Below, one piece after another: positions 22,529 through 34,277 of a stretch of 64,000 nt of DNA. Source of the DNA: Eledone cirrhosa (lineage: Eukaryota > Mollusca > Cephalopoda > Octopoda > Eledonidae). The first letter of the stretch is position 1. Each line of letters opens with the position of its first letter. The notes under the pieces were generated by a model. It was given only the letters and a program-made list of their open reading frames with translations. It was not told the origin of the DNA and made no database searches. A program made the position numbers and the translations under genes. Location: NCBI GenBank assembly GCA_964016885.1, contig OZ024743.1, forward strand, positions 187,443,540 through 187,507,539, given 5' to 3'.

Positions 22529-22716
22529 ATTGTTTCTACTTTTGGCACAAGGCCAACAATTGCCCAGTGCATTACTGGTACTTTATCTTATCGACCCCAT
22601 AAGGATGAAAGGCAAAGTTAACTTCGGTGGGATTTGAACTCAGAATGGAAAGGTCCGTAACTCTATGCATTAAAGCATGGCGTCTGACCCTCTACCGATA
22701 CTGCCAATCCGCTGCC
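22529..22716 (-). mobile_element. SINE family A with 9-bp target duplication
   Basis: Complete copy from tail (ATTGTTTCTACTTTTGGC) to head (CGATACTGCCAATCCGCTGCC). It is flanked by CATTTAAAT at 22520-22528 and 22717-22725. Confidence 0.88.
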
Positions 22717-22904
22717 CATTTAAATATTGTTTGTTTGTTTCATGAGAAACATTTTACAGATATACTGCTGTATTAAGGAAACTGGATAACATTGAGCTTC
22801 TCTTATCTTTACCAGGATCTATATTGGAAAAACCCCAATATCACGATAAATTTACTATATATATACAAACAAAATTTGTTAGTAATCTTGAACATATGGT
22901 GTAA

Positions 22905-22960
22905 TGAGGCTGTTTGCTTGCAAACAAACTGAATATTAATAATATTATTATTATTCACTC
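22905..22960. repeat. Decayed arm of the 14924-15382 palindrome
   Basis: AATGAGGCTGTTTGCTTGCA followed by ATTAATAATATTATTATT matches one arm of the split palindrome (ATGAGGCCGTTTGCTTGC then the ATT-rich end). No partner arm is seen nearby. Confidence 0.55.
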
Positions 22961-23238
22961 ACAAATGCATGTCATTGACTTGACTTAACCATTTAGCATT
23001 TACATTACTCTATAATTACTATTGTATTTTCATGGTAAAGTCTTTACCTTACATAATTATCTCACATAATATCGAATCTATGAGATTTTGATAGTATTCA
23101 TTTTGATAACAATACCTTAACATCAGTATGAGCAGCCAGTTACAGCCAGTTTGAACAGAAAGAGGTGAAAGAATTGTTGTTGGATATGGCTAGTTTAAAT
23201 GCTAAAGGGTTAAAACCCTATGGGGGTGGGATAAGAAG

Positions 23239-23342
23239 TATCTGTCATACATCCATGGCATTATACTAGTTCTCCACCCACTTATTGCATCTTACAAAAG
23301 TGGGTGGAGAACTAGTATAAAGCCATGGATGTATGACAGATA
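23239..23342. repeat. Hairpin element, 42-bp arms
   Basis: 23239-23280 and 23301-23342 are inverted copies (ATCTGTCATACATCCATGGC, then GTTCTCCACCCA, opposite TGGGTGGAGAAC, then GCCATGGATGTATGACAGAT), with a 20-bp loop. It is a clean fold-back element. No flanking duplication was identified. Confidence 0.8.
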
Positions 23343-24352
23343 TGGTCATAGGGAGGAAGGTGTGAGAAAGTATATACTCGGTGTATAATAAATGTGCTGG
23401 GAATTGACAAGTGGTGAGAGGGTATATAAATATATATATATATATCCATGCACTCTCTCTCTCTCATCTCCACTCTCTCTCTCTTTTTTCTATATATATA
23501 CACACCCACAATCATGTATCCATGAAATTTGGCAAGCAATCAAATATATCATGAATTTTTCATATTCTATATATCTAGATTCTAAAATAGCACTGATGTA
23601 TCAATGCAAGTTATTATGATAACATGTATTTCCAAATTTTAATCTGTACAGTTATTCATATTTAAATGTCATGTACTAGAAGCTATTATTGAATTTTTCT
23701 GTCTTGTTTGTTTTATATCATTAAAAAGCACACAGTTAGCTATGCTGAATTTTTTAAGAATTTCATTTTGATATAAACCCTCTCCCTGACTATTCTTTAT
23801 ATATAAATTCATTTATGAGCTGATGAAGGATCCTCTATTTGATCTCTTCACTCACTAGAAATAGCTGCTAACCAAATTTCCCTCAAATCATAACCCACCA
23901 TCTTAGACCCCTTACAAAAAAAAAACAAAAAAAACAGAACAAAATCTAAAGATAGATTAAACAATGTAGTCACAGATACTTGAGGTCTACATTGTCAAAA
24001 AAAAAATAAACATGGATTAGTCAAGACTAGAATGTCTTTGAATATAGGTTTCTCAAGCATGGCTGAACTTTGAACAAACAATATCATTAATATGAACTAA
24101 TTTTCCTCATTGATTTTACATTTTTACTTGCATGACTTGGACGAGGGTTTTTTTTTAAGCAGTTTCTTCTACATCTTCCTGATGTGAAGCTATACTTTAT
24201 TTGCAAGTATGGTGTATACCTATGGCCTCTGCCATAAACTTCATGATATATTGTTTTATGCAGAACATAAACAAATGTCACTGCTTTAAAATATTTCACA
24301 GGAATCAGACATACACTCAAATGAAAACACACACATCATCATCATATATGTA

Positions 24353-24467
24353 TAATTGTTTCTACTTTTGGCACAAGGCCAGCAATTACTCCAGTACATT
24401 ACTGGTACTTTATTTTATCAACCCCGTAAGGATGAAAGGCACAGTTAACCTCGGCAGGATTTGAACT
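24353..24467 (-). mobile_element. SINE family A, truncated at the B box
   Basis: Tail and body are intact, and the copy ends at GGATTTGAACT where TA-rich sequence begins. The tRNA head upstream of the B box is missing. A TATAAT-type word on both sides may be the remnant of a duplication but is too AT-rich to be sure. Confidence 0.7.
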
Positions 24468-24469
24468 AT

Positions 24470-24504
<35 letters not shown>

Positions 24505-24512
<8 letters not shown>

Positions 24513-24580
24513 ATGAACTGCCTTTTAGTTTCTATTTACCAAATTCACACACACAGGACTCTTGCCCAAAGAGCCACTTG
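24505..24580. mobile_element. Possible fragment of another cephalopod SINE
   Basis: GCCTTTTAGTTTCTATTTAC, CAAATTCACACACACAGG and CTTGCCCAAAG resemble the middle part of a common octopus SINE recalled from memory, in which a TTTCCGTCTACCAAATCCAC block follows a TA/CA run. Only this stretch is present. The call is weak and needs alignment to a cephalopod repeat library. Confidence 0.35.
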
Positions 24581-25069
24581 ATGGGATATCACCCCCACCA
24601 GCACCCCACCCCCCACACACAAAACAAACAAACAACAACACATAGTTTGCGAAACAAACGTAATGATCAGCTATATGTGCAATTATAATCACTTAAATAT
24701 TTTCCCATTAGACACATTTAAACTGGTGAAAAAATGTTTGATTGCCATGTTTGTCACATACTTATTAGTCAGGATAAAGCTAGAGTATTTTATTTGTCAT
24801 TCTTTTATATATTGAACAAAATATAATGTTTAATTGCTTACCACCTAACCATGTGACAAGTTGTACTTGGCTGTGACCAATAGCAGGTAAAACACAACAT
24901 AACCTATCTAAGCTATTAGTGGCAATTTAGTTTTCATTCTTAGGCTAATGGTAAATATGAAAAGAGGATCCAAGAGATGAAACTGAAAAAAAAAAAAAGA
25001 AATAAGAACTCTAGAACAGGATTTGCTGAAAGTGCAAGTTGCAACCCTTATAATTTGTAATAAAATAAC

Positions 25070-25330
25070 AGGGGCTTTTTTGTGACATATGGGGTGTGTT
25101 GGACATTTTAAAGCCAGATGGAACCCATCCCTCTCTAGGTTTGATCATAGTTATTTTCTTCTTCAAAAAGAAAACAAGAGAAAAGATTCAAATCCAGGAC
25201 TGGACTGATATTTTATTTATTGGCCCTGAAAGGATGTATGCAATGTGGCCTCAGATGGATTTGAATTCAGAATACAAAAAGCCAAAATGAATGCCACAAC
25301 TCATTCTGTCTGACACTCTAGTAACTTTGT
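25070..25330 (-). mobile_element. Old tRNA-headed SINE (family D)
   Basis: The plus strand carries CCAGGACTGGACTGATATTT, TATTGGCCCTGAAAGGATG, GATTTGAATTCAG (B box on the minus strand) and CTGTCTGACACTCTAGTAAC. The same order of words occurs at 28440-28735. The head resembles family A, but the body differs and carries ACCCATCCCTCTC. It is decayed, with no visible duplication. Confidence 0.55.
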
Positions 25331-26381
25331 TGTTTATAAAATCATTAATAAATTTGATAAATATTCAATTTTTTTTAATGACGGAAGTTAATGCAGAACT
25401 TTACATATAAGAGAAACATATAAAACTAAATTTATAAATTCTATAACAGATTGGTATTCATGCTTCAGCCACTCCAGTTTTTATAGGTAATGAAGCATGG
25501 AGTTATATTTGAATCCATTACCTTAAGTTACAATGATAAACATTTGAACACTTTACCATACAGACATAGTCCTCTGTCCTGTTATTCATCCAGTTTTACA
25601 AATACATAATTTACATTTATGAAACATAAATGTATCACATTTTGCTATAGCACATCAAATTCTGATATCTCTTGTGTAATATTTTTAGGCTTAGCTTAAT
25701 CTATTGTTTAGCATTTATTCTTCTATTAGAGTTCTTTTTGTAATTTTGTAATTTAGTTTTTCTCTGTTCATTCAGTTTCAAAGCACCAGTTGCAACTCAG
25801 ACACTCTAGTGTTCAATTATATTCAACCATTTGATGGAAACACACACCTATTTAGTTAGCTGCTTCTCTCTCTCTTTGCAATAATAATCTAGTCTAGATA
25901 AATCAGTCCAAACACATTAACATTGAATTCTCATAAATCCCTTCTCTGAGGTGTTAGATTGCAAAACATTATCAACAAAAGACAAATAATAAATAAAATT
26001 AAATAGAGCCTGGAGAATTTTATAAACAGGGATATTCTGTTTCATGGTGAGATATTGTCAAGAAATATTATTTTGATTCATTAATTTTTAATGCCTAAAT
26101 TATTTGATATTACCATCTCAGCAGACAAAACTACAATAATTTCACACAAACTATTTTAGTCCCCACAACAAATGTGTTGGATTTATTTCTAATTTCATAC
26201 AATAAATGGCGAAATTTTGTATTGCTTTCATGATGATGGCATCGAACTTTATTTTAGCTATGATCATCTGTTCATATATATATATTGCAGAGTTATGAAT
26301 GAATGAATCAGTTTCACTGTCAGTCTCCCTGCCTTGCCTGTCTTGCATGCCTGTTTGTCTGTATATCTCCCTCTCTTTCAC

Positions 26382-26438
<57 letters not shown>

Positions 26439-27569
26439 AACATGCCTCAATACAATTTTTGTGTTAATATCCATTGTGATATATTCTCATTTGTTGAGAT
26501 GTGTTTCAAAGGCTATAGTTGTGTGATTACTTCTTGCTATGCAAAATGTGTTCACGCATTCCTGTATTTTATACTAGCCATGTTTAATTGCAATATATGG
26601 GCTGTAAACATGCTTGTGGAACTTTGTTGATGACTGTGTATGTATGAGATAATGAAGTAGTAATGATATGAAGTCACGTCTCAGTGAACAGCCTTTGATA
26701 ACAAAATCTTTTAAGTTTATTGATTTTTCTCCACTCAGAATGAAATTATGTCAGACCGTGTAATAACAATTCTGCAATTCATTTCTTTGATATACCCTCC
26801 TTTGTTTTTCTAATCTGGTTGCAACATGATTCTGTGGGAGCATATGGGCATTTATGGTGGTTTCTAATGCACATTCTTTATCATGATCACTGCTGAGTTG
26901 ATGCTTAAAAAAGATTAGCAAGAAGTATTTGTATTATGAAACATGTGATTAGTGGTATAGCAGAAGCTTGGAAGGCTCCATTCAACCCAAACGTATGAGT
27001 CAGCATGGTCAAATCAAAAGTAGATTTGACAAAAAGCTTTATTTAAAGCACTCCAATTGGTCTCATAAAAGAGATCTTGTAGAATTCTCATTACTTGTAA
27101 GTAAGTCATAATCAAACCATGCTTTTATCCTAGTTGTAAATCATATTTCACTATATTCTTTTCTAGTTGGTTGCTATCCTTACTGCTAACAACACAGTAG
27201 AAACAAGAAAACCTAGTGGAAAATGTGTTATGAGTTATGTGCTTTGTGTTGTTCTGCCAATCAAGGAAGATATCACTTCTTCAGAGTCCCTCTCTGACAA
27301 AATACAAGTTTGATTTCTACTTTAAGCTTCAGTGATTATTGATAAGAAAGGCATCTATTTATGAAAACAACTGGTCCACTAGAAAATATCTGACTCACAC
27401 ATGTTAGCATGAAAAAAGAATGTAAAGAACGCTGATATAAATCGTGAATGCACTGTATAGATTTTAATATAAATCATATTGTGTATGATAATGACTAATT
27501 AAAGACAGAAAAGAACAACTGGCATACTGTTGGAGGCTCTATAGATTCTGTTGGATGCGGCATGACTCA
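25331..27569. other. AT-rich unique DNA
   Basis: Apart from the TA microsatellite at 26395 nothing is recognised. 23345-24350 and 24620-25070 are similar, with (TA), CT-rich and poly-A stretches only. Confidence 0.5.
26395..26435. repeat. (TG)n(TA)n microsatellite
   Basis: GTGTGTGTGTATATATA run, a pure TA tract of about 40 bp. Confidence 0.9.
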
Positions 27570-27870
27570 ATGTTTATGAAGTTTGCTTTGCAACCACATG
27601 ATTGCCAGTTCAATCTCACTGTGTGACATCTAGAGCGAGTGCCTGTGACTATTACCTTATGTTGACCCAAGCCCTATAAGTGTAACTAGCAGACAGAATC
27701 TGTGTGGAAGCCCATCAGATGAACTGTACCTGGAATACAAAAGTTCAGCCTTGTCACATAATATGTCATATTGATTCTACCTGAGAATTATGTTAAGGAC
27801 ATATGTCTGTGGAATGCTCAGCCGCTTATATCCTAGTAGGTAGTTCAGTTGATCAAACAACTGAATGCTC
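27570..27870 (+). mobile_element. tRNA-derived SINE (family C), decayed
   Basis: The head retains a B-box-like CAGTTCAATCTCACTG. The body includes GGAAGCCCATCAGATGAACT, GTACCTGGAATACAAAAG and GTGGAATGCTCAGCCGCTT, and the end is CAACTGAATGCTCATCATTG. The same succession occurs at 41228-41524 and in part at 32735-32925, 33570-33630 and 46495-46985. Confidence 0.6.
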
Positions 27871-28439
27871 ATCATTGAAACTTAAGGAAATCCATCTATG
27901 TTTTACAATTTCTATCAACCTACTTCCTTTTGTGTGGAAGTATTTAAATCCTTTGAAATAACATTGATATGGGGAATACTTGTATGATACTCTCAGCCCA
28001 TAGGATATGAAACTAGCACTGCAAAGTAGGTAAATATTTGTCAACTTTATAGTACTGCCACCACTTCACTTACACCATTTTAAAGAAAATAGGAAGTGAT
28101 TTGAGGGATATTTAGCTGCTATTTATATATCTAGTCCAGTGACCACACAGAGTCCATCCTTGGTTGACTCTATAGCGTTCAGTATTTTGTTACAGATTAA
28201 CCACTGTCTATACCTCCATTCAATACCTCCCTCTTTCTCACTCCATCTCTTCTCATTTCTTATAACATCTTGCTATGTTAGGTAAGATAATCATCCAGAT
28301 TCCAAAATAATTGATGAGGGTCTGAATAACGGAACAACAATAGTAGTAAATCCCCAAAAGAGTTTGTTGCAGTAAGGAGCTAGTTCCTTATTCCCACTAC
28401 ATAGCAGTATTATGAATATGTGTATTGACCTTTAACAAC

Positions 28440-28735
28440 TAATGGATTTGTAGGGGTGCAGTTGTGACATATTACATGCCTTAGGAATTTTAAATCTGAC
28501 TGAGTCCATCCCCTCTCCACATCTGAACACAGCTCGTTTCTTTCAGAGAAGAAGAAAGAGGAAATGAAAAAGAGATGTAGAGGACGAATCAACCCCAGTA
28601 CGGGACTGATACATTTTATTGACCTTGAAAGAAGGAAAGGCAAAGTAGTTTGCAATAGGTTTTGAACTCTGAATTCAGAGAGCTGGAACAAATACTGCAA
28701 AGCATTGTAACTGACATTGTAATGAGTCTACTAAT
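28440..28735 (-). mobile_element. Old tRNA-headed SINE (family D), second copy
   Basis: Shares GACATATTACATGCC, TCCATCCCCTCTCCA, CGGGACTGATACATTTTATT and AAGGAAAGGCAAAG with the copy at 25070-25330. The minus-strand B box is within GAGTTCAAAACC. It ends CTACTAATTCACCACC, equivalent to the tRNA 5' end. Confidence 0.6.
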
Positions 28736-29115
28736 TCACCACCTTCAATTATGAATATATTGCATTTAAAATAAGAAGAAAGATTATTTGAACTGATTTA
28801 CTCAGCTATATTAAGGAATAGTCAAATTCAGTTCAATTAAACATAGATACATTTTTTCTCAATAACAGAAAATAACCCAAGGCCTCCAAAGTGATGGATT
28901 TACAAGATGCAAGCATTGGAAAGATGTTTTCATTAATGAAAATCCAGCAGTTATCAAGACATGAAAGTCTCTCCACTAAACACCACCAAGGTTATTTATG
29001 AGAAAAGTAACTGTTGAAAAAGCCTGACACCAGTGTTGTCCCAGATATTATCATCAGAATGTGAAAAGCTACAAAAGATATCACAAGGCATCCTGTGCAA
29101 CACTCTAAGGATCAT

Positions 29116-29328
29116 GTCAACCCCAAACCTGCCAACCTCAAAAATCCCAAACGAGGAATACCATGAAAAAAAGTGCCCCAAAACGGGGAGAATTGAGGTA
29201 AAATGGGGAGATTTTATATAATGAAAGCTATACCCATTTTCACAAGAGAAGACATCTCTCACTCACCCCAAAGTGGGTGAGTGATCTCCCCATCGGATGG
29301 GGAGAGTTGACAGGTCTACAATCCAGTA
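29116..29328. mobile_element. MITE-like element E, copy 1
   Basis: Has ACCTGCCAACCTCAAAAATC at the left and, as a poor inverted match, GGGGAGAGTTGACAGGTCTAC at the right. The internal words TGGGGAGATTTTATATAATG, GAAAGCTATACCCATTTTC and AAAGTGGGTGAGTGATCTCC recur in order at 34860-35052. It appears to interrupt an old SINE, whose head is seen at 29340-29465. There is no coding capacity. Confidence 0.6.
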
Positions 29329-29339
29329 ATTTTAGTCTA

Positions 29340-29465
29340 GCACAGACCTAGGATTTATCAACTCCAAACTATTAAAAGGCATGATTAGCCTCTGCAAAAT
29401 ATGAACTCAAGACTCAAAGAACTGGAACAAATGCTGCAATGCACTTTAACAAAACTGCCAATTCA
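29340..29465 (-). mobile_element. SINE family D head fragment
   Basis: ATATGAACTCAAGACTC, GAACTGGAACAAATGCTGC and ACTGCCAATTCAGC follow the order of the 3' plus-strand half of the family D copy at 28660-28735. Confidence 0.45.
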
Positions 29466-29679
29466 GCAGAAAATAAATGCTCTAAATAAATACATACATT
29501 GCTTTATTCCAGTCATCAGCTGTTGCAATACAGCAGTAGCTATTTATTACCTCACTTCTATCTGCTTCTTTGCTTAATTGTTTGCTTCTTGATCTGTTTG
29601 ACTGTTTGCCTGCAAATATATTTAATCTCTATTTGCTGCCAGAATCAAATTTACCAACTGCACTACTACCATCATTACC

Positions 29680-29933
29680 AACAGCAGCAGCAGCAGCAGC
29701 AGCCACAGCATCAATGCTATATCCACCAACAATATCGCATACTACCTCCTCTATCAGCACCAATAGCAGGACCTGCACTATCATACCACACAACACCATC
29801 AGTGCCATTACCAACAACATCATATACTACTCTACATGCTATCACATACCACCACACACTACCACATAATGTGACACACAACCAACAAAGTACCCTCCAT
29901 GTGGCCACTCAATCAGCTAGAAATAGCAGTTAA
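29680..29933 (+). other. CAG-repeat open frame, probably non-coding
   Basis: An open frame (29499-29933, 144 codons) contains eight glutamines from (CAG)8 at 29684-29706, then a Thr/His/Pro/Tyr-rich tail. The tail is dominated by imperfect ACCA and CACCAC words that continue past the stop in other frames (30090-30190). No splice-site context, conserved domain or second exon could be recognised. Simple-sequence DNA is the better explanation. Confidence 0.3.
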
Positions 29934-30289
29934 ATTGTACTCAGATCTTACCCACCACCTTTGAAAAGAATACTTTGAATATTGTGGTCCTGTGTACATA
30001 AGAACAAGACAAGATAGCCACAGCAAGAATTACTTTCTGTCATACATCTACTGAATTAGGAGGGAAGAACAACAATCTTCACATGCCACCAGCACCAGCC
30101 TCATAACATAACCCCACTCCACATTTAACCATTATGCAATACCCTTTCGACGTCCATACCAATACTACCACCCTACCACCACCACTACACTCCCCCATTT
30201 CCGCCTGCTTTATTAGCGAAACATAATGAGTTCTGATAAACCAAGCTATGTCGTATAGAATTTGAATCATCTTCAGATTCCGGATTTAA

Positions 30290-30345
30290 CTAATAACAAC
30301 AATAACAACAACAACAATAATAACAACAAAAACAAAAACAACAGT
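30290..30345. repeat. (AAC)n microsatellite
   Basis: AACAACAATAACAACAACA units, slightly interrupted. Confidence 0.85.
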
Positions 30346-30439
30346 AACAACCATGATGAAATCCTTCAAGGTACAAGCACCCCATTAAAATAGATTCTTC
30401 ACAACTGCCCTATAGAAATGAGAATTAAAATCAAAGATG

Positions 30440-30715
30440 GCACACACTCTCTCTCTCTCCCACCCTCTATGCCTTTCTCTCCCGCCTTTTTTTCCCTCCT
30501 CCTCTCTCCTTCCACCCCCTTTATCCTTCCATCTCCTCTTCCCCCTCTTCATCCCAACTATTCTCCTCCCTCTCCCTCATTCACTTACTCCCTATGTTTT
30601 CCCCTTCTTCCTCCCTCTATTCCTGCCTCTCTTTCTCTCTATCTATCCTCTATGTCCCTCCTTTATTCCTTGTCTTTCTTTCTCTATTTCTTGTTCCCGT
30701 TCCTTCATAGCTTTC
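30440..30715. repeat. Polypyrimidine CT-rich tract
   Basis: About 270 bp of almost uninterrupted C and T on the plus strand (CTCTCTCTCCCACC, CCCTCCTCCTCTC). Such tracts can adopt triplex structure. The Ser/Leu/Pro-rich open frames are artefacts. Confidence 0.8.
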
Positions 30716-30809
30716 AAGATTTACTGAGTAATCAGTTTTTGGAGAACACCAGCTTTATGTGTAGTTTCCTGTGACTGATGAACTGTAAATCTTTGCATTG
30801 AAGAAAAAA

Positions 30810-30997
30810 GTGGATTGGCAGTATCGGTAGAGGGTCAGACGCCATGCTTTGACGTATAGAGTTACGGCCCTTGCCATTCTGAGTTCAAATCCCGCCGAGG
30901 TTAACTTTGCCTTTCATCCTTACAGGGTCGATAAAATAAAGTACCAGAAATGTACTGGTTAATTGCTGGCCTTGTGCCAAAAGTAGAAACAATTATT
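30810..30997 (+). mobile_element. SINE family A, full length
   Basis: Starts GTGGATTGGCAGTATCGG, has B box GTTCAAATC, body TCGATAAAATAAAGTACC, and tail GTAGAAACAATTATTT. It is directly joined to a second, partial body copy. Confidence 0.85.
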
Positions 30998-31095
30998 TAA
31001 CTTTGCCTTTCATCCTTACAGGGTCGATAAAATAAAGTACCAGAAATGTACTGGGTAATTGCTGGCCTTGTGCCAAAAAGTAGAAACAATTATTA
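30998..31095 (+). mobile_element. SINE family A, tandem 3' half
   Basis: Starts within the body (AACTTTGCCTTTCATCCTT) immediately after the tail of the preceding SINE and ends AGTAGAAACAATTATTATTT. Both units share the variant TTACAGGGTCG and CAGAAATGTACTGG, so this is a tandem duplication of the 3' half rather than an independent insertion. Confidence 0.8.
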
Positions 31096-31232
31096 TTTAT
31101 TTGGAAATCTAGCTTAGTATGTTGAAGAATCAAACATTCCTTCTCAAGAATTCTGGGAAAATCTTCACATGTCCACCACATATAAACATTCACCCATAAC
31201 ATCCTGTTATTGCCATAGTTATTAATCTTATC

Positions 31233-31379
31233 ATCGTTGTTGTTGTTGTTGCTGTTGTTGTTGTTGTTGTTATTGTTGTTTACGTTGTTGCTGTTGTTGT
31301 TTAACCTCAGCTCAGCTCAGTACTGATTCAGTAGATCACCTAAGATCAAGTGCACCTTCCTCTTGTTGTTGCTGTTGTT

Positions 31380-31410
<31 letters not shown>

Positions 31411-31600
31411 CTGTTGTTGTTGTTGTTGTTGTTCTTGTTCTTGTCTTCTTCTCCTTCTTCTCCCCCTCCTCCTCCTCCTTCTTCCCCCCCCCCCCCCCCT
31501 CATCCTTCTTCTTCTTCTCTCCCCACCCCCCTCCTCCTCCTTCTTCTTCTTCTTCTTCTTCTTCTTCTTCTTCTTCTTCTTCTTCTTCTTCTTCTATCCA
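31233..31600. repeat. Compound (TTG)n / (CTT)n microsatellite
   Basis: GTTGTT runs at 31236-31300 and 31362-31440, then TCTTCTCC, CCCTCCTCC, a poly-C stretch at about 31487-31499, and (CTT)n to 31593. Predicted poly-Glu, poly-Leu and poly-Ser proteins here are repeat artefacts. Confidence 0.95.
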
Positions 31601-31649
31601 CATATTCCTGAGAGTATCATGGGGCTGGAATCCTCAGACATGCTTTCTA

Positions 31650-32010
31650 GAGAGATCTATTGGAAGTAACCATGTCCAAATAATCTGACAGGATTCCCAA
31701 GCCAGACCAACAGAGCTTATGAATTCTATCTAGATATCTAGCTCATAGTCTACCTCTGGGTCTCTGCAATTCTTTCCTTAAATATTCTAACCATAGCACC
31801 AAAGATGTGATTTCTTGAAGTGGAGAAGTAGTAGCTCCTTCATCACTGAGTTTTGAACCTTATTGAGTAATGTTACTCCAAAGTTCCTTCAGAGAAACCT
31901 CATTGTAGCTGCTTCTGTTCACAATCATATTCTTTTTGCCATTACCCATGATTCATGACCATAAGTAAGAGTAGGCATGAATCCCAAATTGAAGATAATA
32001 GTTTTGTTCT
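31650..32010 (-). pseudogene. 3' end of a second LINE type (YGHESWVM)
   Basis: The minus strand reads MPTLTYGHESWVMAKRI near 31925-31980, then with stops and shifts RPRGRL and a WSGLG ending near 31690. The YGHESWVM then RPRGRPRTRW order is the familiar C-terminal region of endonuclease/RT LINEs of RTE-like type. It differs in sequence from the HGSETWALCAED copies elsewhere in this window. It is heavily decayed and 5' truncated. Confidence 0.6.
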
Positions 32011-32489
32011 TACATCTATCTCACTTCTTTTAATGACTGAGTGTTGAAACTGGCACATTACCCTACCAGGGCATTCCAGCCAAAATTTCATTATCTACGA
32101 TGCCTTTTCTTTTTTTTTTAAAGATAGTAGGAGGTTGTGGTTTGCAAGAAATTGCTTGTTATTTTGAACAACAGGAAAAACAACCACTGTCTTGCTGGTT
32201 GAATATTATTGTTACTACTGTTGTTGTTGATGTTATTGGTGGTGTTGTTACTGCTGTTGTTGTTTTGCCCTGTGTCAACATTGATTGAGTAGACCTATTA
32301 TCAAAATGATTCCAGCCATGACCATCTCATCTGTTTGTATATCTAGATTGTCCAATGTATCCATCTCCATTTAAGATGGTATGATGTGATTTAGTTTCTA
32401 TTTTTAGTACGTTGAGTAACTTTGTAGGGGATCTAAACTCTCATTGTCTTATTTACTGTAGCATAGTGTATAAATACACTGTAGTGAGT

Positions 32490-32640
32490 GCTGAATTAGC
32501 AGAAATGTCAGAAAAAGTGCCTTGCAGTCTGAGTTTAAATCCCATTAAGGTCAACCATACTGGGGTTGTATTATCTCACTTGTTTTTTTCCTTTGGCACA
32601 ATGCACCTGAGACATTATCAAATGTCTTTATTTTTTAAGA
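32490..32640 (+). mobile_element. SINE fragment, decayed
   Basis: GCTGAATTAGCAGAAATGTC and GTCTGAGTTTAAATCCC (B-box-like) followed by AAGGTCAACCATACTGGGG look like an old family A/D head. The tail resembles CTTTGGCACAATGC. The family assignment is uncertain. Confidence 0.45.
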
Positions 32641-32734
32641 AAACAGGATACAATTTGATATTATTTAGGTACCATTTCTGTTGTGTTGAACCACCACATA
32701 TATATATAATTATAGTGTTGTAGTTATTACTATT

Positions 32735-32925
32735 GCATATGTGTAGGCTTGGTTGAGTAGTTAAGAAGTTTACTTCAAAAGCATAGAGAATTGGGTTCAA
32801 TCTCACTTCATGATATCTTAAGCAAATGTCTTTTGTGAGTAAAACTGGATAAAGAGAAACTGAATGGAAGCCTGTCAAATGGATTATACCCATGATTAAA
32901 TTAGTTTAACCCTTTCCTTATCACA
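32735..32925 (+). mobile_element. SINE family C, partial
   Basis: A-box-like TTGGTTGAGTAGTTAAGAAG, B-box-like GGGTTCAATCTCAC, then GGAAGCCTGTCAAATGG shared with the copy at 27570-27870. The 3' end is missing. Confidence 0.55.
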
Positions 32926-33569
32926 TATCTAATGAAAAACACTGTCTATAACTTTCAAAATAATCAAGAATTTGGAGTGATTTAGTAATATAACTGATGT
33001 TCTTATTATTAAGCTGGTGTTTGGAGCATAGCTTAACAAAGCTTCTTACATAAAATTATGAAGAAAGGTTTTTGGATAAATATAAACACTATAAAACAAG
33101 CAGTACTGTATATTAGAACCTGAGGCAATTTCAGGCAGTTTGGCAACAAAACGGTTAAGGTTGCATCTGTTGGTTATAGTTAGAATGCCCTTTGTTATAG
33201 ACCTCCTTGATCAGCAATACTGACAATAATAACCTTTATCTAGATATAAGTAAAATAGAAATATTTTAGATAGCACATAACATTATACAATAAAGTATTT
33301 TATGATATTCAAAACTATTTAATCCTTTCATTACCAGATTTGAAATGAAAAACACTGGCTGTCATTTTAAAATGCTTTTGGCAATCGATAATTGGGGGGG
33401 TGGGGGTGGGGATTTTGTAATATAACTAACAAGCTGGTGTGTGGAACATAACTTAACACAGGTTATTACTGAAACATCTCTGCAACTTAGAACATGGGGC
33501 ATTTTCAGTTGGTTTGGTATCAAAGGGGTTAATGTTATGTTGGTGATTATTCAGTCATTAATACTAGAA

Positions 33570-33635
33570 TACAATGTGTAGATAGTTCAGTTGATTAAAC
33601 AACAGGAATACTCATTGTCAAAAATCTATTTGCAT
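33570..33635 (+). mobile_element. SINE family C 3' tail fragment
   Basis: GTAGATAGTTCAGTTGATT, AAACAACAGGAATACTCATT and GTCAAAAATC match the last 50 bp of family C (27835-27880, 46940-46980). Confidence 0.5.
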
Positions 33636-33890
33636 TTATCGATATTATGTAGGCCTCCCACTTATCTTGTCATTTCTGATCAAGTAAAAGTTTAGAATAT
33701 ATAACTCAGTGCAATCCACTCAAGTTCAATTCTCTAGATATTTATATTGTGAGTTCATCCAGTTGAGAATTAACCCACAATTGCATATCTGGATGTGCAG
33801 TATTATCTGTTCTTGCAGAGCTGTGAAGCTTTCTTATCTGTTTCTGATTAGGCATGATTAAGTCAATCATTATTTAGCTGACCTGGATAA

Positions 33891-34080
33891 GGGCGGTGAA
33901 TTGGCAGTATCGGTAGAGGGTTGGATTATGCTTTCCAGCATAGTTACATCCCTTTACGATCTGAGTTCAATTCCCGCCGAGGTTAACTTTGCCTTTCATC
34001 CTTACGGGGTCGATAAAATAAAGTACCAGTAATGTACTGGAATATTTGCTGGCCTTGTGCCAAAAACTAGAAACAATTAT
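33891..34080 (+). mobile_element. SINE family A with long target duplication
   Basis: Complete copy GGGCGGTGAATTGGCAG to ACTAGAAACAATTAT. The 16-bp sequence TTATTTAGCTGACCTG is found at 33870-33885 and again at 34077-34092, overlapping the SINE tail by a few bases. A head substitution (GGTTGGATTATG) and a short insertion (GGAATATTTGCTGG) mark this copy. Confidence 0.87.
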
Positions 34081-34277
34081 TTAGCTGACCTGTGAGCAAA
34101 ACATCCCATTCCTGATGATCCTATCTTTTTAGAAGTATCTAGAACTACAGTATCTGATATATATATATATATGTAGAAGGTGTATAATATTGTAGAACAA
34201 TAAAACTATGCATATATCAGATAAGTAGCACTCAAAATGTTGGTAGAACTGGAGTATACATTAAAGAAGTTCTATAT

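Noticed and set aside
29499..29933. Polyglutamine protein exon
   Set aside because: Low-complexity CAG and ACC repeats continue beyond the frame and no supporting exon signals are seen. Kept only as a low-confidence feature.
31346..31688. Poly-Glu / poly-Val / poly-Leu open frames
   Set aside because: Products of TTG and CTT trinucleotide repeats, open in several frames on both strands.
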